Assembly: GCA_916720285.1 (NCBI GenBank)
Contig: CAKAQP010000091.1
Coordinates: 1 to 9,363 of the forward strand
DNA: 9,363 nucleotides
Direction of reading: 5' to 3'
DNA from: an uncultured Lachnoanaerobaculum sp.
GTDB lineage: Bacteria > Bacillota > Clostridia > Lachnospirales > Lachnospiraceae
The notes under the pieces were generated by a model. The model did no database searches. It saw only the letters and a list, made by a program, of their open reading frames with translations, and was not told where the DNA came from. The position numbers and the translations under genes are program-made. Shown piece after piece: positions 1-6,274 of the stretch (positions within the stretch are counted from its first letter, which is position 1; each line of letters begins with the position of its first letter).

Positions 1-1
1 G

Positions 2-133
2 CATGCCAGAGTCAATGTCAAGATGATAGATCAGGGTTCATCAGAGCTTAATATCATTGTAGGAGTAAAAGAAAACGACTTTGAAACAACTATAAAGGCT
101 ATATATGATATGTTTGTAAAATCGGTATCTTAA
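2..133 (+). CDS. lysC: Aspartokinase, C-terminal end (partial)
   Basis: This is the last 43 codons of a gene whose start lies outside the window; the first full codon begins at base 2 and the TAA stop is at 131-133. The translation contains VNVKMIDQGSSELNIIVGV followed by an amphipathic helix ending IYDMF. That pattern is typical of the final ACT regulatory domain of monofunctional aspartokinases, the enzymes that phosphorylate aspartate in the first step of lysine, threonine and methionine synthesis. The ACT domain normally binds the feedback amino acid; which one cannot be told from this fragment. The kinase domain is not visible, so the call rests on the C-terminal motif alone. The next gene starts one base after this stop, so the two are very probably co-transcribed and translationally coupled. 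Confidence 0.8.
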   Translation, partial: HARVNVKMIDQGSSELNIIVGVKENDFETTIKAIYDMFVKSVS

Positions 134-134
134 A

Positions 135-1376
135 ATGGCAAAAGTAATAATAATAGGCGGAGGTGCGGCAGGAATGATAGCAGCATACTCCGCTGCTTTA
201 ACATCAAAGCAGGTAATACTGCTGGAAAAAAACGAAAAACTTGGTAAAAAGATATTTATTACAGGCAAGGGCAGATGTAATCTTACAAATGCCTCAGACA
301 TGAATACAGTAATGGAAAATGTTGTAAGTAATAAAAGATTTTTATTCAGTGCATTTAAAAATTTCACAAATGAAGACATTATGAATCTTGTGGAGAACAA
401 CGGGACGAAGCTTAAGATTGAAAGAGGAAACAGAGTATTTCCTGTCAGCGATCACTCTTCGGACATAATAAAGTCGCTTGAAAATGCCATAAGAGATCTG
501 CATGTGGATATAAGACTTAATACAAAAGTGGATGAGCTTATAATAGAAAATGACAGATGCATAGGTGTAGCAATCGGTAAAAATAAAATTATGGCTGATG
601 CTGTAATAGTGGCTACAGGAGGAATGTCCTATCAGGCCACAGGTTCAGACGGTGACGGATACAGATTTGCAAAAGAGGCAGGCTTAAGCGTAAGTAAACT
701 CTATCCTTCTTTAGTACCTTTTAATATAGAGGGGGAGAGAATAAAAGCATTGCAGGGACTTTCTTTAAAGAATATTCATGCTTATATCTACAATGACAAA
801 AAACTTGTATATGATGAATTCGGTGAAATGCTCTTCACACATTTCGGAGTGAGCGGACCTGTAATAATATCCGCATCTGCCGTTATCGGAAACAAAAATA
901 TAAAAGGTTACAAACTAAGTATAGATCTGAAACCGGCTCTGGATGAGGAAAAGCTTGATGAAAGAATTCTTAGAGATTTTACGGAGCAAAAGAATAAAAG
1001 TTTGAAAAACTCTCTAAACAAGCTCTTTCCCGCAAAGCTGATAGATGAGGTCATATTTCAAAGTAAACTCGATCCCGATAAAAAGGTGAATTTACTTACA
1101 AAAGAGGAAAGACATAGTCTTGTTCATGCTACAAAAAATCTGGAATATGTGATAAGCTCTACAAGAGGCTTTAATGAAGCTATAATAACAAAGGGTGGAG
1201 TTGAAGTTTCACAAATAAATCCGAAGACAATGGAATCGAAGAAAATAAAAGGATTGTTCTTTGCAGGTGAGGTGCTTGATTTGGATGCATTCACAGGCGG
1301 TTATAATCTTCAGATAGCATGGTCAACAGGATATGCGGCAGGAGAAGGAGCAGGAAATGAGCAGTATAGCGATTGA
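135..1376 (+). CDS. HI0933/BaiN-family NAD(P)/FAD-dependent flavoprotein
   Basis: This is a complete 413-residue protein of the HI0933 (YhiN/BaiN) flavoprotein family. A Rossmann FAD-binding motif GGGAAG lies at residues 8-13, followed by the family signature GKGRCNLTN at 44-52, ATGG at 160-163, FTHFGVSGP at 234-242 and TKGGV at 352-356. The C-terminal FAD segment, about 374-403, includes FFAGEVLDLDAFTGGYN and AWSTGYAAG. The length is normal for the family. Members are cytosolic FAD oxidoreductases. One member, BaiN of bile-acid-dehydroxylating clostridia, is reported to reduce bile-acid intermediates, but the family is widespread in bacteria that do not do this, so no substrate is assigned. 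The ATG follows the aspartokinase stop by one base and has no strong Shine-Dalgarno, which suggests reinitiation. Its 3' end overlaps cmk by 20 bp, a common neighbour in Clostridia. Confidence 0.9.
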   Translation: MAKVIIIGGGAAGMIAAYSAALTSKQVILLEKNEKLGKKIFITGKGRCNLTNASDMNTVMENVVSNKRFLFSAFKNFTNEDIMNLVENNGTKLKIERGNRVFPVSDHSSDIIKSLENAIRDLHVDIRLNTKVDELIIENDRCIGVAIGKNKIMADAVIVATGGMSYQATGSDGDGYRFAKEAGLSVSKLYPSLVPFNIEGERIKALQGLSLKNIHAYIYNDKKLVYDEFGEMLFTHFGVSGPVIISASAVIGNKNIKGYKLSIDLKPALDEEKLDERILRDFTEQKNKSLKNSLNKLFPAKLIDEVIFQSKLDPDKKVNLLTKEERHSLVHATKNLEYVISSTRGFNEAIITKGGVEVSQINPKTMESKKIKGLFFAGEVLDLDAFTGGYNLQIAWSTGYAAGEGAGNEQYSD

Positions 1377-2022
1377 CGGACCTGCGGGAGCGGGCAAGTC
1401 GAGTATAGCAAAGGCTTTAAGTAAAAGACTTGGTTATATTTATATAGATACAGGTGCAATGTACAGAGCTGTAGCACTTTTCTTCGTGGAGAATAATGTT
1501 TCGGACGGCGCAGACAGCAGAATCGAATCTTTGTTGGACAAGCTTGAGATAAGTATAAAGTACGAAGACGGTGCACAGAAAGTTATCCTAAATGGAGAAG
1601 ATGTCACAGGCAAGCTGAGACTTGAAGAAATAGGCAAAATGGCAAGTAAATTCAGTGCCATCGGCAGTGTAAGAGAAAAGCTTGTGGCACTTCAAAGAAA
1701 ACTGGCACAAAAAGAAAATGTGGTGATGGACGGCAGAGATATAGGTACCGTGGTACTTCCAAATGCCGATTTAAAGATTTATTTAAGTGCAAGTTCAAAA
1801 GTCAGAGCTAAAAGAAGATATCTGGAACTTTTAGAAAAGGGACATAAGGATTTGGATATAAATGAGATAGAGGATGAGATAATAAAAAGAGATGAAGCCG
1901 ATATGAACAGGAAAATATCACCTCTAAAGCAGGCTGATGATGCTTATTATCTGGATTCATCCGATATGACACTTGAAGAGGTGGTATCAAAGATACTGTC
2001 AATGGTAAAAGAGGAAAGATGA
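1357..2022 (+). CDS. cmk: Cytidylate kinase (CMP/dCMP kinase)
   Basis: This is a complete 221-residue cytosolic kinase that phosphorylates CMP and dCMP to their diphosphates with ATP, in pyrimidine nucleotide salvage and dCTP supply. The P-loop GPAGAGKS is at residues 8-15. The CMP-binding segment IDTGAMYRA is at 30-38 and the conserved VMDGRDIGTVVLPNA block at 123-137. The lid region with KRRYLELLEKG follows at about 152-162, and the conserved RDEADMNR at 178-185. I chose ATG 1357 over an upstream in-frame ATG at 1333 because AGGAG at 1346-1350 sits 6 nt before it, and because the product then begins MSSIAIDGPAGAGKS, as Cmk proteins normally do. It overlaps the preceding flavoprotein gene by 20 bp, and its TGA overlaps the ATG of ispH (ATGA), so the three are translationally linked. 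Confidence 0.96.
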   Translation: MSSIAIDGPAGAGKSSIAKALSKRLGYIYIDTGAMYRAVALFFVENNVSDGADSRIESLLDKLEISIKYEDGAQKVILNGEDVTGKLRLEEIGKMASKFSAIGSVREKLVALQRKLAQKENVVMDGRDIGTVVLPNADLKIYLSASSKVRAKRRYLELLEKGHKDLDINEIEDEIIKRDEADMNRKISPLKQADDAYYLDSSDMTLEEVVSKILSMVKEER

Positions 2023-2867
2023 AAGTCGAATTAGCAAAAAGTGCCGGTTTTTGCTTTGGAGTTGAGAAAGCGGTAAACACCGTATATGAAGAAGCAAAAA
2101 AGGGCAATGATATAGTCTATACTCTGGGACCCATAATTCACAATGAGGAAGTTGTGAAAGATATGAAAAAAAGAGGTGTGGAGGCTGTGAAGATAGAAGA
2201 TTTGGCTTCACTGCCAAAGGGCACTGTAATCATACGCTCACATGGGGTAAGCAGAGAGATATTTAATTTTGTAAAAAGAAGCGGACATAGAGTGGTAGAT
2301 GCCACCTGTCCGTTTGTAAAAAAAATTCATGCCATAGTTTCAGTACAAAGCGGAAAAGGAAAAACTGTGGTAATAATCGGAAATCCCGAGCATCCTGAGG
2401 TAATGGGAATAAGAGGCTGGGGAGATGAAAATACCTATGCTGTTGAAAACATCGAACAATTTATAAATTTAGGATTAAAAAAAAATGAAGAAATTATAAT
2501 TGTAGCTCAAACGACATTTAATCATAAAAAATTCCAAGAAATCATTGATAAAATATCGATTTTGGGTTATGATGTAAGATGTTTTAATACGATTTGCAAT
2601 GCAACACAGGAAAGACAAGCTGAGGCAAAAAAAATAGCATCAAATGTGGATGCCATGATAGTTATCGGAGACAAAAAAAGCTCCAATACAGGCAAGCTTG
2701 TGGAAATATGTCAGGAAGAATGTAAGAATACAGTTTTTATTCAAACTCTTGAAGACCTAGATTATGGTGCTTTACTTTCTGTGGATAGTGTAGGTATTAC
2801 GGCAGGGGCGTCAACCCCAAAACATATCATTGAGGAGGTTCAAAATATTGTCAGATCTAAGTTTTGA
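2019..2867 (+). CDS. ispH: 4-hydroxy-3-methylbut-2-enyl diphosphate reductase (IspH)
   Basis: This is a complete 282-residue IspH/LytB, the 4Fe-4S enzyme that performs the last MEP-pathway step, converting HMBPP to IPP and DMAPP. The three cluster-ligand cysteines are present: Cys12 (AGFCFGV), Cys97 (DATCPFV) and Cys193 (TICNATQ). Substrate-pocket residues are also present: His41 (LGPIIHN), His75 (RSHG), His125 and the catalytic-type Glu127 in NPEHPEVMG, then SSNT at 221-224 and GAST at 263-266. All the hallmarks of an active enzyme are there. The start overlaps cmk by 4 bp (ATGA), with GAGGA at 2011-2015 as a close ribosome-binding site. The gene stops with TGA 20 bp inside the S1 gene. In many Clostridia IspH is the N-terminal half of an IspH-S1 fusion; here the frames differ. 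IspH supplies precursors for undecaprenyl phosphate and quinones. Confidence 0.97.
   Translation: MKVELAKSAGFCFGVEKAVNTVYEEAKKGNDIVYTLGPIIHNEEVVKDMKKRGVEAVKIEDLASLPKGTVIIRSHGVSREIFNFVKRSGHRVVDATCPFVKKIHAIVSVQSGKGKTVVIIGNPEHPEVMGIRGWGDENTYAVENIEQFINLGLKKNEEIIIVAQTTFNHKKFQEIIDKISILGYDVRCFNTICNATQERQAEAKKIASNVDAMIVIGDKKSSNTGKLVEICQEECKNTVFIQTLEDLDYGALLSVDSVGITAGASTPKHIIEEVQNIVRSKF
2833..2838 (+). promoter_or_regulatory. Shine-Dalgarno sequence deciding the TTG start of rpsA
   Basis: AGGAGG, a perfect anti-16S match, lies inside the 3' end of ispH and 9 nt before TTG 2848. This spacing selects TTG 2848 (product MSDLSFEQMLDESF) over the TTG at 2830, which lies upstream of the site and so cannot be served by it. 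The site lies within ispH codons, so ribosomes finishing ispH would keep it unfolded, which is consistent with translational coupling. Confidence 0.8.
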
Positions 2868-3954
2868 ACAAATGTTAGATGAGTCATTCAAGACTCTACA
2901 CACGGGAGAAGTTGTCAACGGTAAGGTAATTGATGTTAAGGAAGATCAGATCATTCTTAATGTCGGATTTAAGTCAGATGGTATCATCACAAGAAGTGAA
3001 TATAGTAATGACAACGGTTTAGATTTAAGAACAGTTGTAAATGTCGGTGATGACATGGAAGCAAAAGTCTTAAAGATAAATGACGGAGAAGGTCAGGTTC
3101 TCCTTTCATACAAGAGATTGGCTCAGGATAGAGGTAATAAGAAGCTTGAGGATGCTTTCAACAACCACGAGGTTCTTACAGGAAAAGTTGTACAGGTAGT
3201 TGAGGGTGGTCTCAGTGTAGTGGTAGAGGATGCAAGAGTATTTATACCTGCATCACTTGTATCAGATACATTTGAAAGAGATTTATCTAAATATAAGGAT
3301 ACAGAGATTGAGTTCGTTATTACAGAGTTCAATCCTAAGAGAAGAAGAATCATCGGTGACAGAAAGCAGCTTCTTGTAGCTAAGAAAGAAGAACAGAAGA
3401 AGGCTTTATTTGAGAAGATAACACCGGGTGATGTAATTGAAGGTACAGTAAAGAATGTTACAGATTTCGGAGCATTCGTTGACCTTGGTGGTGCAGACGG
3501 TCTTTTACATATCTCAGAGATGAGCTGGGGTAGAGTAGAGAATCCTAAGAAGGTATTTAAGTCAGGTGATACCGTTACAGCCTTCATTAAGGATATCTCA
3601 GGAGAGAAGATTGCACTTTCAATGAAGTTCCCTGATCAGAATCCATGGCTTGACGCTGAAGAGAAGTTCGCACGTGGTAATGTTGTTAAGGGTAAAGTTG
3701 CAAGAATGACAGATTTCGGAGCATTCGTTGAGATTTCAAACGGTGTTGATGCATTGTTGCACGTATCTCAGATTTCACACGACCATGTTGAAAAACCTTC
3801 AGATGTGCTTAAGGTAGGAGATGAGGTTGAGGCTGTTATCGTTGAGTTCAACGAGGCGGACAAGAAAATTTCATTAAGTATCAAGGCTTTGACACAGGCA
3901 AATGAAGAGCTTGAGAAAGAGAACGCAAGAAATTCAGAGTCTGATGAAGAATAA
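2848..3954 (+). CDS. rpsA: Ribosomal protein S1 homolog, four S1 domains
   Basis: This is a 368-residue S1-type RNA-binding protein, expected to bind mRNA on the 30S subunit or act as a general RNA-binding translation factor. Four OB-fold S1 repeats are visible at about residues 19-89, 107-175, 193-260 and 277-347. Repeats 3 and 4 are the most canonical, with NVTDFGAFVDL...GLLHISEMSW and RMTDFGAFVEI...ALLHVSQIS; repeat 2 is the most diverged. An acidic tail (ELEKENARNSESDEE) closes the protein. Six-domain S1 occurs in Gram-negatives; four domains is the usual Firmicutes form. The start is TTG, with AGGAGG 9 nt upstream, and overlaps ispH by 20 bp. Codon use differs from the neighbours: Lys AAG outnumbers AAA roughly three to one by eye, whereas AAA dominates around it. 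That fits high expression. An intrinsic terminator follows. Confidence 0.93.
   Translation: MSDLSFEQMLDESFKTLHTGEVVNGKVIDVKEDQIILNVGFKSDGIITRSEYSNDNGLDLRTVVNVGDDMEAKVLKINDGEGQVLLSYKRLAQDRGNKKLEDAFNNHEVLTGKVVQVVEGGLSVVVEDARVFIPASLVSDTFERDLSKYKDTEIEFVITEFNPKRRRIIGDRKQLLVAKKEEQKKALFEKITPGDVIEGTVKNVTDFGAFVDLGGADGLLHISEMSWGRVENPKKVFKSGDTVTAFIKDISGEKIALSMKFPDQNPWLDAEEKFARGNVVKGKVARMTDFGAFVEISNGVDALLHVSQISHDHVEKPSDVLKVGDEVEAVIVEFNEADKKISLSIKALTQANEELEKENARNSESDEE
3460..3731 (+). repeat. Pair of 23-bp direct repeats within rpsA
   Basis: An identical 23-base stretch starting acagatttcggagc occurs at 3460-3482 and 3709-3731. The copies are 249 bp (83 codons) apart and in the same frame. Both encode TDFGAFV at the same position of S1 domains 3 and 4. 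Identity at the nucleotide level, including wobble positions, suggests domain duplication, strong codon bias or gene conversion. Recombination between the copies would delete exactly one domain in frame. Confidence 0.85.
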
Positions 3955-3973
3955 TAAATACTTTAGTTAATAC

Positions 3974-4006
3974 AAGGTCGTAGGTGTTTTCATCTGCGAC
4001 CTTTTT
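3974..4006 (+). terminator. Intrinsic (Rho-independent) terminator after rpsA
   Basis: A 13-bp stem pairs AAGGTCGTAGGTG (3974-3986) with CATCTGCGACCTT (3991-4003), with two G-U wobbles, around a TTTT loop. It runs directly into a T tract (4002-4006). It begins 19 bp after the rpsA stop and ends 22 bp before the next start codon. It should end the aspartokinase-to-rpsA transcript. The opposite strand lacks a good T tract, so it appears to work on the + strand only. Confidence 0.88.
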
Positions 4007-4028
4007 AACTGAAAAAACAAGGAGTTAT

Positions 4029-4874
4029 ATGAAGAGAAATTATAGAAATATAGTATTTTGGTGCGTTGTGGTTGCACTTTTATACCTTAGTTACGAGTGG
4101 CTTAGTGATGTCATATTCAGAGGATTTAATTATCTGGATTTAAAATACATGATAGTACCTGATGTACTTTTGCCGAGTATAAATGCTTTTGTGGATACAT
4201 TGATATCTGTGGTGCTTATTGTTATCTACCTGATATTGGCTGTTTTTATAGTAAAAAAGCATGAAAAAGGAATTAAGCTCGGATTTGTAAAAGGATTTAT
4301 TTTCTGTATTGTAATGGGATTTGCATTCTATGGAATAGCAGGTCTTTGGTTTGAAATTGTCGACAGATTTTTGGTATCAATACCTTTTATAGCTAAAAAT
4401 GTGGAATATTTTTCAGGAGTATATGACGATCTTGAGTCGGGAGCATATATCTGGTCATTGCTTTCAATATCAATTATAGGACCTATAGTTGAAGAGATAC
4501 TTTTTAGACTTCTTATCTTCAATTCTCTTGAGAGAATAACAAAGAGTCCGTGGTTTGCAATAATTGTATCGGGAGTATTATTCGGTATCTGGCATATGAT
4601 CTTTGTTCAGAGCGTATATACGGCGATAATGGGCTGCATTATGGGACTTATTTATTACAAGACCAGAAATATTTTCTACACAATTTTTATACATATGGTA
4701 AACAATACAATCGGAAATCTGCCTTCCGCTCTTGACACCGATTTGGTAAATACGGCTATAAACCATATATCATATGCAATGGTTATTCCGGCTGTTATTT
4801 TGCTTGTTATTTTCTGCTTAAAGAAACCTGAAAGCAGAGATACCGAAACCGAAACATATACATACGGATTATAA
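4029..4874 (+). CDS. CPBP-family intramembrane glutamic endopeptidase (Abi/CAAX type)
   Basis: This is a 281-residue multi-pass membrane protein. Hydrophobic segments lie at about residues 8-22, 56-75, 86-105, 141-152, 175-190, 195-212 and 245-264. The protease core has all three expected motifs: EEILFR at 155-160 (motif 1, catalytic Glu pair and Arg), FGIWH at 185-189 (motif 2 His) and HMVNN at 222-226 (motif 3 His/Asn). The family includes CAAX prenyl protease-like enzymes, bacteriocin self-immunity proteins and regulators of membrane signalling; the substrate cannot be inferred here. The C-terminus after residue 265 is a short polar tail. I chose ATG 4029, with AAGGAG at 4019-4024, because an in-frame GTG at 3984 lies inside the terminator hairpin. 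No clear promoter is visible between terminator and start. It is followed 5 bp later by cbiG. Confidence 0.88.
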   Translation: MKRNYRNIVFWCVVVALLYLSYEWLSDVIFRGFNYLDLKYMIVPDVLLPSINAFVDTLISVVLIVIYLILAVFIVKKHEKGIKLGFVKGFIFCIVMGFAFYGIAGLWFEIVDRFLVSIPFIAKNVEYFSGVYDDLESGAYIWSLLSISIIGPIVEEILFRLLIFNSLERITKSPWFAIIVSGVLFGIWHMIFVQSVYTAIMGCIMGLIYYKTRNIFYTIFIHMVNNTIGNLPSALDTDLVNTAINHISYAMVIPAVILLVIFCLKKPESRDTETETYTYGL

Positions 4875-4879
4875 AAGAA

Positions 4880-5902
4880 ATGAATATAACTGTTTTTTCA
4901 TTTACAAAAAATGGTAAAGATATAAATATCAGATTGATGGATATATTAAAGAATAATAATATTTCCTCATATACAATGCAAAAGTATCTTACAGACAGTA
5001 GAATGAAAGCTTTTAAAGATTTGAAAGAAACTGTAAAGGAGCATTTTAACGATGATGCAATTATTTTTGTCGGAGCGACAGGAATTGCGATAAGAAGTAT
5101 TGCACCATATATAAAAGATAAATTTAGCGATCCTGCGGTGCTTGTTATAGATGAGCTTGGCAGATATGTGATATCTCTGCTCTCAGGACATATGGGTGGT
5201 GCCAATGAATTGGCGGAATATATAGGAGGGGCACTTGGTGCCACTCCTATTATTACTACAGCCACTGATATTAACGGAGCATTTGCGGTAGATGTATTTG
5301 CAAAAAAATACAATTTAATAATCTCATCAAGAAAACTTGCAAAGGATGTGAGTGCCGCATTGCTTGATAAAAAAGCAGTGGATATTGACAGTGATATTGA
5401 CGGTATAAATGTGAAAGATATCAAAAAGAAATTGAATCCTTTAAATGAGGACTGTGAGCTTAGAATAAGAATTACCGACAGAGTTTATGATGAAAATGTA
5501 CTGGCTCTTATACCAAAGGATATATATCTTGGCGTAGGATGTAAAAAAAATACTGATTCACGAAAAATGTGGGATTTTGTAAATGAAGTACTCAAAGAAG
5601 AAGGCATTGATATAAGAGCTGTAAAAGCTGTAGGAAGTATTGATATAAAGAAAGATGAAAATGCAATCAAAGATCTTGCCGACAGACTCTCGGTTCCCTT
5701 TAATACTTTTTCAAAGAATGAATTAAACGGAGTTGAAGGAGAATTTAATGAGTCTGAGTTTGTAAAACAGACTGTAGGTGTAGGCAATGTATGCGAAAGA
5801 TCGGTTCTTATACAGTGCAATAATCTGATAATGGGAAAGACGGCAAAAGACGGAATAACTCTTGCGATAGGACGGGGTTCATATGGTATATCTGATAGTT
5901 GA
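4880..5902 (+). CDS. cbiG: Cobalt-precorrin-5A hydrolase (CbiG)
   Basis: This is a complete 340-residue CbiG. The enzyme opens the delta-lactone of cobalt-precorrin-5A and releases the C2 unit as acetaldehyde in the anaerobic (early cobalt insertion) route to cobalamin. The N-terminal and central parts carry GATGIAIR (65-72), VLVIDELGRYVISLLSGHMGG (a segment at about 87-107) and ATPIITTATD (121-130). The C-terminal CbiG domain begins at about 215 with LGVGCKKNT (217-225) and ends with AIGRGSYG. It is a stand-alone form, not fused to CobJ/CbiH. It starts 5 bp after the CPBP gene with only a weak purine-rich ribosome-binding site (AAAAGAA), so coupled translation is likely. No other cobalamin gene is in the window, so the rest of the pathway must be elsewhere or absent. 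Its end overlaps a small ORF by 20 bp. Confidence 0.93.
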   Translation: MNITVFSFTKNGKDINIRLMDILKNNNISSYTMQKYLTDSRMKAFKDLKETVKEHFNDDAIIFVGATGIAIRSIAPYIKDKFSDPAVLVIDELGRYVISLLSGHMGGANELAEYIGGALGATPIITTATDINGAFAVDVFAKKYNLIISSRKLAKDVSAALLDKKAVDIDSDIDGINVKDIKKKLNPLNEDCELRIRITDRVYDENVLALIPKDIYLGVGCKKNTDSRKMWDFVNEVLKEEGIDIRAVKAVGSIDIKKDENAIKDLADRLSVPFNTFSKNELNGVEGEFNESEFVKQTVGVGNVCERSVLIQCNNLIMGKTAKDGITLAIGRGSYGISDS

Positions 5903-6131
5903 TAAAAAAAATGAAAATGATTTTGAAAAAATAAATTATTATAAAATTTATTTGCAGAATATCTATCATTATGATGTGGAATGTATCATAGAAGACAACA
6001 GGGTAATTACACCTCTCGGCAAAGAGGGGGAAGCTTTGGAAGAAAAGGGGAGAACCGTCAGAAAGAAACTATCCGGTGCAAAGGCGGTATATCTTTTTCG
6101 TGATAAGGAGTTTGCGGCGTTAAAGATTTGA
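5883..6131 (+). CDS. Hypothetical small protein downstream of cbiG (82 aa)
   Basis: I do not recognise this protein. It is 82 residues, soluble, with no signal peptide or membrane helix. It begins with a beta-like MVYLIV, has a polar Tyr/Asn-rich segment (DFEKINYYKIYLQNIYHY), then IIEDNRVITPLGKEGEALEEKG, and ends with a second beta-like strand AKAVYLFRDKEF. That is compatible with a small alpha/beta fold. Support for it being real comes from a G-rich site (GACGGGG, 5871-5877) 5 nt before its ATG, the operon-like 20-bp overlap with cbiG, and codon use like the neighbours. Its first half is very AT-rich. It could be an accessory to CbiG or a remnant of a larger gene; I assign no function. Confidence 0.6.
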   Translation: MVYLIVDKKNENDFEKINYYKIYLQNIYHYDVECIIEDNRVITPLGKEGEALEEKGRTVRKKLSGAKAVYLFRDKEFAALKI

Positions 6132-6206
6132 CGGACAAATTATTAGACTATAAATACAGGTTATGCCAAATATAACAAAAATATTTTTGATATTAACAAT
6201 TTCATA

Positions 6207-6235
6207 TTGCGAATATTTTTCTATTCATATATGAT
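6207..6235 (+). promoter_or_regulatory. Sigma-A-type promoter for plsX operon
   Basis: A -35 element TTGCGA (6207-6212) and a -10 element TATGAT (6230-6235) are separated by exactly 17 bp. The upstream DNA is AT-rich (about 6165-6205), as for an UP element. Predicted transcription starts near 6242, about 33 nt before the plsX ATG. A short inverted repeat, ATATT-GCG-AATAT (6204-6216), overlaps the -35. The rest of the 6132-6274 gap shows no convincing terminator for the upstream block, only weak AT-rich symmetry such as aaaaatattttt. Confidence 0.65.
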
Positions 6236-6246
6236 ACAATGGTATC

Positions 6247-6263
6247 AAAGTAAAACTTACTTT
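6247..6263 (+). promoter_or_regulatory. Perfect 17-bp palindrome, candidate operator in the plsX leader
   Basis: AAAGTAA (6247-6253) and TTACTTT (6257-6263) are perfect inverted repeats around AAC. They occupy about +6 to +22 of the predicted transcript and end one base before the plsX Shine-Dalgarno GAGGTG (6265-6270). A dimeric repressor bound here would block transcription; as RNA the 7-bp stem is weak. FapR-family and FabT-family regulators control plsX and fatty-acid genes in other Firmicutes from sites near the start of transcription. I cannot match this palindrome firmly to either consensus, so the regulator is unknown. Confidence 0.45.
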
Positions 6264-6274
6264 CGAGGTGTGTT

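Noticed and set aside
1333..1356. Upstream ATG for cmk
   Set aside because: It would add eight residues (MRQEKEQE) absent from typical Cmk; ATG 1357 has AGGAG at the right distance.
2830..2847. Upstream TTG start for rpsA
   Set aside because: The AGGAGG site lies downstream of it and is well placed only for TTG 2848.
3123..3587. 154-codon minus-strand ORF opposite rpsA
   Set aside because: It is antisense to conserved S1 domains; its Ser/Thr/Leu-rich translation has no family features.
3984..4028. GTG start for the CPBP protease
   Set aside because: It falls within the terminator hairpin of rpsA; ATG 4029 has AAGGAG upstream and gives a normal N-terminus.
4807..5424. 205-codon minus-strand ORF opposite cbiG
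   Set aside because: It is antisense to a clearly conserved CbiG, with low-complexity Ser/Ile/Phe-rich content typical of a shadow frame in AT-rich DNA.
6170..6200. Possible terminator after the small ORF (aaaaatattttt)
   Set aside because: It is self-complementary but pure A/T with no G/C stem, so it would not make a stable terminator hairpin.
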